From contig NZ_JAAMQZ010000019.1 in the NCBI RefSeq assembly GCF_013522825.1, positions 1 through 64,000 on the forward strand: a stretch of 64,000 nt of DNA, in the 5' to 3' direction. This document shows, one piece after another, positions 56,168-64,000 of the stretch. A program made the position numbers and the translations under genes. Position 1 is the stretch's first letter. Each line of letters begins with the position of its first letter. The notes beneath the pieces are model-generated. The model ran no database searches. It was given only the letters and a program-made list of their open reading frames with translations, and was not told the origin of the DNA. This stretch comes from Stutzerimonas stutzeri. GTDB lineage: Bacteria > Pseudomonadota > Gammaproteobacteria > Pseudomonadales > Pseudomonadaceae.

Positions 56168-57444
56168 GCGAAGTCGCCCTGGTGCTCATCGGTGGTCTGT
56201 TCGTACTGTTGCTCCTGGGAGTGCCGATCGCATTCACGCTCGGTATCCTCACCGCGGTCGGTATCTGGATGGCCGATTTCAACCCGATGATTCTGGCGCA
56301 GCGCCTGGTGGCCGGCAGCAATATCTCCTCCCTGCTGGCCATCCCCGGCTTCATTCTCGCGGGCGACCTGATGAGCGCTGGCGGACTGTCGCGACGCCTG
56401 GTCAGAATCGCCTCGGTCTGCTTTGGCCACCTCACCGGCGGACTGTCGATGGCGACGGTGGCCGCAGGCACCTTCTTCGGTGCCATTTCCGGATCGGCCC
56501 CCGCCACTACCGCTGCCGTCGGCTCGGTCATGATCGACGAGATGGAAAAGCGCGGTTACTCGCGCGGCTACGCAGCCGGGTTGGCGACCTCCATCGGCCC
56601 GCTGGGGCAGATGATCCCGCCGTCCATCCCCATGATCATCTGGGGCGTGCTGGCGGAGCAGTCGATTTCCAAGCTGTTCCTGGCCGGCGTGGTGCCAGGA
56701 CTGATCGCAGCCGCCGGCTTCTGCGTGGTCGGCTACCTGTACGCTCGTCGCCTGGGTATTCCCAAGGAAGCACGCGCCAGCTTCGGACAGCTAGGCGCGG
56801 CATTTCGGGACGGCTTGTGGGCACTGCTGGCTCCGGTGGTCATTCTCGGCGGCATCTATGGAGGTATATTCACTCCGACCGAGGCGGCTTTCGTCGGCGC
56901 GCTGTACAGCCTGATCATCGGCCTGTTCGTCTACAAGGACCTGAACTGGCGCACCCTGGGCCCACTGTTCATCCAGTCCATGCGCACCACCACGGTGATC
57001 ATGTTCATCATCGTCGTTGCCTACGGCTTCGCCTGGATCATCGCCAGCGAGCAGATCCCCACCCAGATCAGCTCGGCGCTGCTGAGCATCACCGACAACC
57101 CCTTCCTGATTCTGCTGCTGCTCAACATCATGCTGCTGGTGCTCGGCGCGTTCATGGACACCGTGTCGGCCATGGTCATCCTCAGCGGCGTGCTGACGGC
57201 AGTCGGCGCGCAGGTAGGACTCGACCCGATCCAGCTCGGCGCCATGGTGGTGATCAATTTTGCGGTCGGAATGGTCACCCCGCCGCTCGGCTACTCGCTG
57301 TTCGTCGCCTCTTCGATCAGTGGACTCAGCATCGAGACAGTGTCCCGCCATCTGTGGCCCTTCCTGCTGGTTCTGATCGCTCTGGTTGGGCTGATCGCCT
57401 ACGTACCGGCAATCACCCTGTGGCTTCCGGGTCTGGTTGGCTAA
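56164..57444 (+). CDS. dctM: TRAP transporter large permease (DctM family)
   Basis: 426-residue membrane protein with about twelve helices, using the sodium gradient to import the ligand delivered by DctP. Typical motifs include LGVPIAFTLGILTAVGIW, FILAGDLMSAGGLSRRLV, GTFFGAISGSAPATTAAVGSVMI and LGQMIPPSIPMIIWGVL. It is followed 10 bp later by the amidohydrolase, so uptake and first catabolic step are one transcript. Confidence 0.94.
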   Translation: MSEVALVLIGGLFVLLLLGVPIAFTLGILTAVGIWMADFNPMILAQRLVAGSNISSLLAIPGFILAGDLMSAGGLSRRLVRIASVCFGHLTGGLSMATVAAGTFFGAISGSAPATTAAVGSVMIDEMEKRGYSRGYAAGLATSIGPLGQMIPPSIPMIIWGVLAEQSISKLFLAGVVPGLIAAAGFCVVGYLYARRLGIPKEARASFGQLGAAFRDGLWALLAPVVILGGIYGGIFTPTEAAFVGALYSLIIGLFVYKDLNWRTLGPLFIQSMRTTTVIMFIIVVAYGFAWIIASEQIPTQISSALLSITDNPFLILLLLNIMLLVLGAFMDTVSAMVILSGVLTAVGAQVGLDPIQLGAMVVINFAVGMVTPPLGYSLFVASSISGLSIETVSRHLWPFLLVLIALVGLIAYVPAITLWLPGLVG

Positions 57445-57454
57445 GGCGGGCTAT

Positions 57455-58372
57455 ATGAGCGGTCATTCCACACAGTCAACATTCAGCGAGCCCACCATTC
57501 CCGGCGCGGACCCCAGCCCTCGACCACCCATCGAGGCGCTGCCGCCCAAGGCCTGCGACACCCACGCGCACCTGTTCGGGCCGCAGCAACGGTATCCCTA
57601 TCAGGCGAATCGCAGCTATACACCGCCGGACGCCGGTGAAGCGGCCTATCGGAAGATGCTCGGCACGCTCGGTTTCGAGCGTGCCGTACTGGTTCAGCCA
57701 AGCGTGTTCGGTACCGACAACAGCCTCATGCTAGACACGCTCGCGGCGATCCGTAACGACGACCCGATCCAATGGCGTGGTGTCGCCGTCGTTGACCGGT
57801 CGATCACTGATGCCGAGTTCGAGCGGATGCATGCACTGGGTGTGCGTGGAATCCGCATCAACCTGCTGTTCCCCGGCGGCGTGCCCTTCTCCGACATCGA
57901 AACGCTTGCCGAGCGGGTGACCGGTCTGGGTTGGCATGTGCAGTTTCTGGTAGACGTCTCGAAGATCGAGCGGCTGGCCGAACGCCTCGACCGCCTGCCC
58001 ACCGACAGCGTGATAGACCACATGGGCCACATCCCGGCCCACCAGGGCGCCCATGACCCAGGCTTCAGACAATTGCTTGCGCTACTCGAAGCGGGACGGA
58101 CATGGGTCAAGCTCAGCGGGCCGAACCGGGTTTCTTCGCTTGGCCAAGCGCCTTTCGAGGATGTCGACGCTTTTGTCACCGAGCTGGTCTCGACGCGAGA
58201 AGATCGCTGTCTGTTCGGCACCGATTGGCCTCATGTGCAGCTACCCGGCCCGATACCCAACGACGGCGATCTGGTGGACGAATTTCTCCGCCTGGTACCT
58301 GACGCCGCTACACGTCGGCGCATCCTCAGCGACAACCCGGCCAAACTCTATGGTTTCAGCGAACAGCGCTAG
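57455..58372 (+). CDS. PDC-hydrolase-like amidohydrolase (COG3618), stand-alone
   Basis: 305 residues, cytoplasmic. It has the barrel and catalytic signatures of the pyrone/lactone hydrolase branch of the amidohydrolase superfamily: CDTHAHLFGP, QPSVFGTDN, VIDHMGHIPAH and FGTDWPH. It is homologous to the C-terminal half of the fusion regulator over about 268 residues. The ATG at 57455 (AGG 8 nt upstream) is preferred to the TTG at 57437, which overlaps dctM. Relatives hydrolyse 2-pyrone-4,6-dicarboxylate, galactarolactones or sulfomuconolactone; the real substrate is presumably what the TRAP system brings in. Confidence 0.9.
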   Translation: MSGHSTQSTFSEPTIPGADPSPRPPIEALPPKACDTHAHLFGPQQRYPYQANRSYTPPDAGEAAYRKMLGTLGFERAVLVQPSVFGTDNSLMLDTLAAIRNDDPIQWRGVAVVDRSITDAEFERMHALGVRGIRINLLFPGGVPFSDIETLAERVTGLGWHVQFLVDVSKIERLAERLDRLPTDSVIDHMGHIPAHQGAHDPGFRQLLALLEAGRTWVKLSGPNRVSSLGQAPFEDVDAFVTELVSTREDRCLFGTDWPHVQLPGPIPNDGDLVDEFLRLVPDAATRRRILSDNPAKLYGFSEQR

Positions 58373-58549
58373 GTCCAGGTCGATCAAGGCCCATTCCCGA
58401 CGGTTCATCGAGCCCCTGCCACTGCAGGCGGGTAGATGGTACGGTCCGCCCGTACCATGGCCGACTACGATTCGGCCGGCACGAATACCGCCATTCAACT
58501 GTCCGAAAAAGCAGCTTCGGACGCTTCCTGTCCGGGAAAGGAGCTTCGC

Positions 58550-59356
58550 ATGAGCGACACCAGCTACACACCGCCGAAGGTCTGGACACATGACGCACCG
58601 TCGGGCGGCAAGTTCGCCAGCATCAACGCCCCCACCGCCGGCGCGCGCGAGGAAAAAGCGCTGCCGGTGGGCAAGCACCCGCTGCAGCTCTACTCGCTGG
58701 CCACCCCCAACGGCGTCAAGGTCAGCATCATGCTCGAAGAGCTGCTCGCCCTCGGCCATGCCGGCGCCGAATACGACGCCTGGCTGATCAACATCGGCGA
58801 CGGCGACCAGTTCGGCAGCGGCTTCGTCGAGATCAACCCCAATTCGAAGATCCCGGCACTGGCCGACCACAGCGTCGACGGCGAGCCACTGCGGGTATTC
58901 GAGTCCGGCTCGATCCTGGTCTACCTCGCGGAAAAATTCGGCGCCTTCCTGCCCAACGAACCCCGCGCGCGCACCGAGACGCTGAACTGGCTGTTCTGGC
59001 AGATGGGCTCGGCGCCCTTCGTCGGCGGCGGCTTCGGGCATTTCTATGCCTATGCGCCGGAGAAATACGAATACCCGATCAACCGCTATGCCATGGAAGC
59101 CAAGCGTCAGCTGGACGTGCTCGATCACCAGCTGGCCGAACGGCGCTATATCGCTGGCGATGAGTACACAATCGCCGACATGGCCATCTGGCCCTGGTAC
59201 GGCGCCCTCGCCCTCGGCGAGCTGTACGAGGCAGCGGAGTTTCTTTCCGTGCAGGATTACCGGCACGTGCAACGCTGGGCCGCCGAGATCGCCGCCCGCC
59301 CCGCGGTGATTCGCGGGCGCAAGGTCAACCGCACCTGGGGCGAGGAATCGGAATAG
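58550..59356 (+). CDS. yghU: Glutathione transferase, YghU type (disulfide-bond oxidoreductase)
   Basis: 268 residues. N-terminal thioredoxin-like domain (LQLYSLATPNGVKVSIMLEEL; catalytic Thr/Asn in place of Cys) with cis-Pro in NPNSKIPALAD and ESGSILVYLAEKFG, then an all-helical C-terminal domain (about 140-260, with YTIADMAIWPWYG). YghU-type enzymes bind two glutathione molecules and reduce disulfides. The start at 58550 has AAAGGAG upstream; the upstream frame is open but unlike the family. It is separated from the preceding hydrolase by 177 bp. Confidence 0.92.
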   Translation: MSDTSYTPPKVWTHDAPSGGKFASINAPTAGAREEKALPVGKHPLQLYSLATPNGVKVSIMLEELLALGHAGAEYDAWLINIGDGDQFGSGFVEINPNSKIPALADHSVDGEPLRVFESGSILVYLAEKFGAFLPNEPRARTETLNWLFWQMGSAPFVGGGFGHFYAYAPEKYEYPINRYAMEAKRQLDVLDHQLAERRYIAGDEYTIADMAIWPWYGALALGELYEAAEFLSVQDYRHVQRWAAEIAARPAVIRGRKVNRTWGEESE

Positions 59357-59411
59357 GCGCCCGAGCGCCACGATGCCTCGGATCTCGACTGATTCGCTAC
59401 ACGCTGCGGCG

Positions 59412-59437
59412 GGTGGAAACGGCAAATCCTTTCCACC
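59412..59437. terminator. Hairpin after yghU
   Basis: GGTGGAAA-N10-TTTCCACC with further partial pairing outside (GCGG...CCGC), 56 bp after the stop. No U run, so terminator function is uncertain. The remaining sequence to 59650 shows no further feature. Confidence 0.35.
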
Positions 59438-59650
59438 TCGCAGCCGCACAAGCATGCCAGGCAGTCTTGCCACACTCCCCTGACCGCTGATCTTCCCCGC
59501 TGAACTCTGCCAGTAGTCACACACCCAAAGTTTCATGGGTGCTGCTTTTGGCTGTCTGTCATCCATGGGCTGACCGCCTCTGGCGCGTCGTCGTGCCGGG
59601 CAACGCAGCGCTCTGCATACCCGGTTGTTCAACACAACGTGAGGTGAACC

Positions 59651-60442
59651 ATGAGACATACACTGGTAGCAGCGTTCGCAACGCTGACCGATGCCAACCG
59701 CACTCGCGGCGACCTGATGGCGCGCGGCATCCCACGCGAGCAGATCCACGCCGTAGGCGCCGAAATGGCGGAAATCCACGCCTACGACGCACCCTACTCC
59801 ACCACCGACAGCACCCTGGATCGCACGCAGCATGACGCCAGGGTCGCGCATTTCTTCCAATCGCTGTTCGGCAACGAACCCCACACAGACCATCGCCATT
59901 ACGCTACGGCGTATCCGGATGCGATACGCCGGGGTGCTCTGGTAATCGCCGTGGATGTAACCGACGAGGACCAACTGATCAGGGCCCGCGACGCGCTGGA
60001 ATACAACGGCGCCCTGGACATCCACGAGCACGGCGCCGGCTCCAACGATACAGCCGCAGCGCACGGCTACCCCGGCCCCACCAGCCCCTATGCCGGCGCG
60101 ACCGGCGGCGACAGCCACCTCGACAAGCACTTTGTCGGCACGCGTCATTCGACGGACCAGCATCTAGCCGCAAGCGCAGCGAGCCCAGGCCATACCACCG
60201 ATGCGTCCTCGACCCGTCCTGACGCCAGCAGCTCTGCCGACACCGGTCGCTATGACATCGGTAGCGCCGCCAAACGCGCCGGTACAGACTACCCTGAAAC
60301 CACCGCCACCACGGCCCCGACCGGAGCCGGGACGACGGGCCACGGCACGCCTGTCGACGCACCCGGAGTCACTCCGGGCGTCGGCACCACTCAAACGGGG
60401 GCAAGTCGTGACCGTATCTGCGTGATCCAGCGACCGAGCTGA
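59651..60442 (+). CDS. Stress-protein-like (GSP17M domain) protein with low-complexity tail
   Basis: 263 residues. The N-terminal half (about 1-115; LVAAFATLTDANRTRGDLM, ALVIAVDVTDEDQLIRARDAL) resembles the general stress protein 17M-like fold seen in Bacillus YflT/YsnF-type proteins. The second half (about 125-255) is low complexity, rich in Ala, Thr, Ser, Gly, His and Asp, and probably disordered. A GAGGTG lies 4-5 nt before the ATG. It has a good terminator. Its exact role is unknown. Confidence 0.68.
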   Translation: MRHTLVAAFATLTDANRTRGDLMARGIPREQIHAVGAEMAEIHAYDAPYSTTDSTLDRTQHDARVAHFFQSLFGNEPHTDHRHYATAYPDAIRRGALVIAVDVTDEDQLIRARDALEYNGALDIHEHGAGSNDTAAAHGYPGPTSPYAGATGGDSHLDKHFVGTRHSTDQHLAASAASPGHTTDASSTRPDASSSADTGRYDIGSAAKRAGTDYPETTATTAPTGAGTTGHGTPVDAPGVTPGVGTTQTGASRDRICVIQRPS

Positions 60443-60457
60443 CAGCAACGCCTTCAT

Positions 60458-60488
60458 AACAGCGGGCCGCACAAGGCGGCCCGCTGTT
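60458..60488 (+). terminator. Terminator after the stress-protein-like gene
   Basis: AACAGCGGGCCGC-ACAAG-GCGGCCCGCTGTT: perfect 13-bp stem, 15 bp after the stop, followed by TTA. Confidence 0.8.
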
Positions 60489-60687
60489 TAGCGACGCCCC
60501 CCTCCGCCCTGCCTCAAACACCAGCGATGCCGGCCCGCATCGTGAAGCGCGCCCCTCGTGGCAAGCCCTACGTGCTTACGGAAGCCATCCCCTGCGGCGA
60601 TTGGCGCGGCAACGGCATAATGAACCTCGCGTACTCTGAACGCTCCGGGGCGGCTGAGTACTGCCCATCCGAGCCGAGGGCCACGCC

Positions 60688-61071
60688 ATGAACATGTCGA
60701 GATCCGTCACGTCCTGCCTGCTGGTTTGCCTGCCCGTATTTTCCAGCGCCTGGGCCGCCCAACCGGCCATGGAGCAGACGCAAGGTGCCTCCAAGAGCGC
60801 CTTTGTGCTGCACGAAGGCGGCAATATGCACACCGATCAGCAGGCCCTGCGTGAACGCCGTGCCAAGGCCCTCGAACGAGAACAGCGCGAAGCTCACAAC
60901 GCCCTGATGGCGGCCAAGTACGCGATCACCCGGAAATACCTGGCCAAGCTACCGGCCCATGAGCACGAAGCCATGCAGGCCGAACTGGCGGAGCAGCATG
61001 CAACCTTCGCCTATCGCTACCCCGAGGCCTATTCCCGACTGGTGAAAAACAACCCGCACAAAACGGACTGA
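60688..61071 (+). CDS. Small secreted protein, hypothetical
   Basis: 127 residues with a signal peptide (MSRSVTSCLLVCLPVFSSAWA, cleavage near residue 23). The mature part is a charged helix-rich stretch (QQALRERRAKALEREQREAHN) followed by a YLAKLPAHEHEAMQAELAEQ region. Nothing recognised; probably periplasmic. It converges with the DUF4126-like gene. Confidence 0.7.
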   Translation: MNMSRSVTSCLLVCLPVFSSAWAAQPAMEQTQGASKSAFVLHEGGNMHTDQQALRERRAKALEREQREAHNALMAAKYAITRKYLAKLPAHEHEAMQAELAEQHATFAYRYPEAYSRLVKNNPHKTD

Positions 61072-61087
61072 ACGCGCCCGCACCTCA

Positions 61088-61588
61088 TCACTCGCCCCGG
61101 CCACGCCCCAACGCCCGGCGCAACCCGGCGCTACCGACCGCCAGCGCCAGGCAGTCTTCGGCCAAGCCGAGCGCCGCATTCAGCAGCGGCCTCGGCTGAT
61201 AGGGCTTGCGCAGGCTCAGCCCGATCTTGGCAGCGATCAGCGCCGCCGTCGCGCCGAACAATACCGGCACCCGTGCCGGCTCGCGCCGCACACCCGCCAG
61301 CGCCGCCGCACTCACGCCGCCCGAGAACGCACGAAACATCATCGAAGGGGCAATCGTGCGATCCGGAGCAAAGGGCATCTTGTCTCCCAGCACCTCGCTG
61401 GCCGCCAGCGGCACCAACGCCGTGCGCGCCACGTCAGACGTCAGCCACTGCGCGGCCTCGCCCGCGCCATCGAGATCATCCCGCCTGTTCAACGCTCGAC
61501 TGACCATCGTCGGCGCCAACATGCTGCGCATGCCCGTCACCGCCCCGATTGCCAGGGCGGCCCACAAGAGACTGCTGGAATTGGTCAT
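61088..61588 (-). CDS. DUF4126-like membrane protein
   Basis: 166 residues, mostly hydrophobic with short helices and the segments LLWAALAIGAVTGMRSMLAP, LVPLAASEVLGDKMPFAPDR, MMFRAFSGGVSAAALAG and VLFGATAALIAAKIGL, a pattern of the DUF4126 family. Function unknown. The ATG at 61588 is preferred to the upstream frame start at 61675, which lacks the hydrophobic N-terminus. Confidence 0.75.
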   Translation of the reverse strand: MTNSSSLLWAALAIGAVTGMRSMLAPTMVSRALNRRDDLDGAGEAAQWLTSDVARTALVPLAASEVLGDKMPFAPDRTIAPSMMFRAFSGGVSAAALAGVRREPARVPVLFGATAALIAAKIGLSLRKPYQPRPLLNAALGLAEDCLALAVGSAGLRRALGRGRGE

Positions 61589-61807
61589 GCTGGTTTCTCC
61601 CGATGGCTGTCTAATTCCGACCGGGCCGAAATGGGGACGTTCAGCGGAGAGCGGACTGGCCAGCCAAGGCCGCAAAGACTAATGCCGTCTTCCTCCAGAC
61701 CCTCTCGTCGCTGTGGCAAGGCCCGTAGAGCCTGTCTTGTTCAGCTCGGTTAAATCACGAGTCAATGGATTCGACCCTACAGGCCTCATGGCGCTCGACG
61801 ATAAAAC

Positions 61808-62224
61808 TCAGAAACTGAACACCTTGCGTCCACTCTCCAGCATGGAACGGGCCATGTCGTCGGGCTTGGCCACGCCGACGCCGTCCTTCAGGGCCTCTTT
61901 CGGGTGCCCGCTGTTGGGCAGATAGAGGGCACAGACCGATACGCTCGCGCCTTTGTCCATCGCGGCGGAAAGCAGTTGCGCCGGCGTGACGTCGTTCGGC
62001 TTCAGCGGCTCGCCACCTGCATCCTTCAGGGCCAACGATCCGGCCTGATCGCACAGCAGAATATCCACCTGGGCACCCTGCGCCTGCATCTGGTTGGCCA
62101 GGACCATCGCCATGCCCTGCGTCATGCCGCTGGCATCGCTGAGGATCACCGTAACCGATCGATCGTCAGCCAGCAGGCTTGAACTGGCACCCAGCAGCGC
62201 CACAGCACACAACAGCTTCTTCAT
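61808..62224 (-). CDS. Periplasmic DsrE-family protein
   Basis: 138 residues with a signal peptide (MKKLLCAVALLGASSSLLA). The mature domain is DsrE-like (VTVILSDASGMTQGMAMVLAN, VDILLCDQAGSLAL, VSVCALYLPNSG) with Cys residues at the positions used for sulfur transfer (LLCDQ) in related proteins. It is 28 bp downstream of the rhodanese gene, in a sulfur-handling operon, so a periplasmic sulfur carrier is plausible. Confidence 0.83.
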   Translation of the reverse strand: MKKLLCAVALLGASSSLLADDRSVTVILSDASGMTQGMAMVLANQMQAQGAQVDILLCDQAGSLALKDAGGEPLKPNDVTPAQLLSAAMDKGASVSVCALYLPNSGHPKEALKDGVGVAKPDDMARSMLESGRKVFSF

Positions 62225-62252
62225 CGTTGTATCTCCTTGCTAAGCCTGGCCG

Positions 62253-62795
62253 TTACTGGCCGCGATAGATTTTCTGCAGGTTCATCTTCGGGCTCCACGG
62301 CAGGCCTTCATTCTGCCAACCGTTGAGCAGGCGGAATCCGGCCTGCTCGCCTTCCTTGATGCTGTCGCCCTGGAAACCATGAACGACATAGCGGGCGTTG
62401 GGGAAGCCGTTTTCACGCAGGTACCGGGCGCTGGGCTCGCCGCGCTCGCTGCCGGAACGGCACAGGGTGACGATTTCGCTGTCCGCCGGCAGGCCGCGCC
62501 GCTCAAGCTCCGCGGCGACTTCGGCAACGAAGTTCGGGTTGCGGTTGACGCTGAAGGTTCCGCGTTCCTCATTCACCTCATTGCGGTCAACCAGCAGATA
62601 GGGAATATTCACATGCGCGCTGTCGGTGAAACCGACAAACATGATCTCGACAGGATCTCGCACATCGATGAACAGAAAGTCTTTCTCTCCGCTTTCGACC
62701 TTGGCCTGGGTCTCCTTGGCCGGCATGCCGATCTCCACGGCCTGAACGTTCAGGGCAAACAAGCAGCCCAGCATGACTCCAGCAAGCATCTTCAT
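62253..62795 (-). CDS. Periplasmic rhodanese-like sulfurtransferase
   Basis: 180 residues. Signal peptide (to about residue 19, FALNVQA), then one rhodanese domain with FLFIDVRDPVEIMFVG and the active-site loop LCRSGSERG (catalytic Cys). It transfers sulfane sulfur in the periplasm. It lies 27 bp after the ArsR-type regulator and 28 bp before dsrE, in one operon. Confidence 0.9.
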   Translation of the reverse strand: MKMLAGVMLGCLFALNVQAVEIGMPAKETQAKVESGEKDFLFIDVRDPVEIMFVGFTDSAHVNIPYLLVDRNEVNEERGTFSVNRNPNFVAEVAAELERRGLPADSEIVTLCRSGSERGEPSARYLRENGFPNARYVVHGFQGDSIKEGEQAGFRLLNGWQNEGLPWSPKMNLQKIYRGQ

Positions 62796-62822
62796 TGCGC
62801 AATCCTCTCGAGTGGTTGGCTC

Positions 62823-63134
62823 TCAAGGGCAGAAGATCTCCTTGAGAGTGCCGATCAGCCGGTTCACATCGGGATTGCCGATCCGGTAGTACAGCGTCTG
62901 CGCCTCGCGGCGAAAGGTAATCAGCCCCTCGTCGCGCATTTTCGCCAGATGCTGCGACAGCGCCGACTGGCTCAACGGCAGGTACCGGTGCAGCTCCCCC
63001 ACTGACAATTCGCCATGCTCGATCAGCAGGCAGAGCACCAGCAGCCGGTGCTCGTTACCCACGGCACGCAGCATGACCGCCGCCCTGGCCGCACTGTCCT
63101 GCAGAACGGCCAGCTCCTGTTCACTGAATGCCAT
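62823..63134 (-). CDS. ArsR-family regulator, BigR/SqrR-like persulfide sensor candidate
   Basis: 103 residues with a winged helix (LSVGELHRYLPLSQSALSQHLAKM). Two cysteines, C35 (LLVLCLL) and C102 (EIFCP, near the end), are spaced 67 residues apart, nearly identical to the C41/C107 pair of SqrR and C42/C108 of BigR, which form a tetrasulfide bridge on sensing persulfides. No metal-site CxC motif of arsenic regulators is seen. It heads an operon with periplasmic sulfurtransferases, which supports this role. Confidence 0.82.
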   Translation of the reverse strand: MAFSEQELAVLQDSAARAAVMLRAVGNEHRLLVLCLLIEHGELSVGELHRYLPLSQSALSQHLAKMRDEGLITFRREAQTLYYRIGNPDVNRLIGTLKEIFCP

Positions 63135-63155
63135 AGGGCCTCTGATTAAGCTGAA

Positions 63156-63177
63156 ACTAATTTAGATTTAACTAATA
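63156..63177. promoter_or_regulatory. AT-rich repeat operator candidate upstream of the ArsR gene
   Basis: AACTAAT occurs at 63156-63162 and 63171-63177 (15-bp pitch). The intervening TTAGATTTAACTAA contains the dyad TTAG-N6-CTAA. AT-rich dyads of this kind are bound by BigR-type regulators. It lies 22-43 bp upstream of the start. Confidence 0.5.
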
Positions 63178-63225
63178 TAAATGGCAAGCACGTATTTCAA
63201 ACGCATGCGCCGCGCCGCCTGCGGC

Positions 63226-64000
63226 TTATCCACGCGCCCCGAGCCTGCCGACCACGCCACGCAGGGTTTCCTGGATGTCGGCGGGCAGCAGCACGGTCTT
63301 GGCGTTGTCGCTCTGGCTCAGGCGGTCCAGCGCGGCGATGTATTTCTCGCCGAGCAGGTACATCATCGGTCCGCTTTCATTGCCGACGGCGCTGCTGACC
63401 CGGCGAATCGCCTCGGCCGAGGCTTCGGCCAGCATGACCTGGGCATCGGCATCGCGACGGGCTGATTCCAGCCTTGCCTCGGCTTCGAGAATGGCCGCCT
63501 GCTTGGCGCCTTCGGCACGGGTCACGGTGGCCTTGCGCTCGCGTTCGGCAGCGGCCTGCAGCTCCATCGCACGCTGCATGGATTCCGAGGGCTTGATGTC
63601 CTGGATTTCCACCGACTTGACGGTCAGGCCCCAGTCCACCGCTTCATCGGCGATGCTTTCGCGCAGGCGCGCCTTGATCCGGTCACGCGATGACAGCGCC
63701 TCGTCCAGCTCCATTTCGCCGACGATGGAGCGCAGGGTGGTCATGATCAGGTTGCGGATCGCTTCGGAGAAATCAGTGATGCCGTACACCGCCTTGACCG
63801 GATCGGTGACCTTGATGAAAGCAATCGCATTGGTGAGGATCACCGCATTATCGCGGGTGATAACCTCCTGCTCCTGCACGTCGAGGATGATGTCCTTGGT
63901 CACCAGTTTGTAGGCGACATTGTCCAGGTAGGGAATCAGGATGTTCAGCCCCGGTCGCAGGGTGCTGTGGTATTTGCCGAGCCGCTCGACCACCCACTCC
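63226..64000 (-). CDS. SPFH/Band 7 (slipin/stomatin-like) protein, partial
   Basis: The gene runs off the right edge; at least 258 residues are visible (VVERLGKYHSTLRPGLNILIPYLD...). The SPFH domain (ILDVQEQEVITRDNAVILTNAIAFIKVTDP, TLRSIVGEMELDEAL) is followed by a helical coiled-coil stretch (AAAERERKATVTRAEGAKQAAILEAEARLES). It belongs to membrane-scaffold proteins of the slipin/QmcA type, with its N-terminal membrane segment expected beyond 64000. These form large cages in the inner membrane and are often paired with NfeD, not visible here. Confidence 0.9.
   Translation of the reverse strand, partial: EWVVERLGKYHSTLRPGLNILIPYLDNVAYKLVTKDIILDVQEQEVITRDNAVILTNAIAFIKVTDPVKAVYGITDFSEAIRNLIMTTLRSIVGEMELDEALSSRDRIKARLRESIADEAVDWGLTVKSVEIQDIKPSESMQRAMELQAAAERERKATVTRAEGAKQAAILEAEARLESARRDADAQVMLAEASAEAIRRVSSAVGNESGPMMYLLGEKYIAALDRLSQSDNAKTVLLPADIQETLRGVVGRLGARG

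Noticed and set aside
61713..61925. Short open frame on the plus strand near the dsrE gene
   Set aside because: Mostly antisense to dsrE with no ribosome site.

Overview
The window is high-GC proteobacterial DNA that reads as a Pseudomonas chromosome (sensu lato). The evidence is gene content and order: polA, a DUF2782 protein, APH-type thrB, ppnN, split class II ribonucleotide reductase nrdJab, znuA/zur-znuC-znuB, katE and metNIQ follow each other, and a complete aa3 cytochrome c oxidase operon and a prlC/yheV/radical SAM block follow later. From memory, these blocks correspond to segments flanking the P. aeruginosa origin region. Dispersed REP-like palindromes also fit this genus. No tRNA, rRNA, CRISPR array or prophage was seen.

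Layout. 1-5.5 kb: the last codons of an IS110-type transposase, then an iron-uptake cluster (PepSY membrane protein, TonB receptor, FecR, FecI) behind a Fur-box-like site. 5.6-5.8 kb: an ErsA/Spot42-like small RNA downstream of polA, with an AlgU-type promoter and a strong terminator. 5.8-23.8 kb: mostly housekeeping genes (polA, thrB, ppnN, nrdJab, zinc uptake with its Zur regulator, catalase HPII, methionine uptake), interrupted by a 142-bp tandem repeat and a 139-bp MITE-like palindrome. 23.9-33.2 kb: the cox operon with assembly factors (coxB-coxA-ctaG-coxC-SURF1-hypothetical-ctaA-cyoE-SCO). 33.4-45.4 kb: a radical SAM gene with a near-ideal LexA box, an acyltransferase, yheV-prlC, hicAB, a bile-acid-symporter-like protein, an AraC regulator, gamma-carbonic anhydrase, a HAD phosphatase, a metallopeptidase lipoprotein, two paralogous small lipoproteins and an LLM flavoprotein. 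45.5-52.7 kb: dodecin and a compact glycan locus (ABC exporter, GH1-like hydrolase, UDP-galactopyranose mutase, glycosyltransferase, divergent galE).

52.8-58.4 kb is the most unusual part. A single frame encodes a FadR-type GntR DNA-binding module, a degenerate FCD domain and a complete amidohydrolase of the pyrone/lactone hydrolase type. It is divergent from a TRAP transporter operon (dctP-dctQ-dctM) whose last gene is a stand-alone paralogue of the fused enzyme. Two perfect palindromes lie side by side in the divergent promoter. This looks like a self-contained carboxylate or lactone uptake and catabolism unit whose regulator carries its own copy of the pathway enzyme.

58.5-64 kb: a YghU-type glutathione transferase, a stress-protein-like gene, small secreted or membrane proteins, and a putative persulfide-response operon (BigR/SqrR-like ArsR regulator, periplasmic rhodanese, periplasmic DsrE). 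An SPFH/stomatin gene is cut by the window edge. All functional calls come from reading motifs and context; no database search was run.
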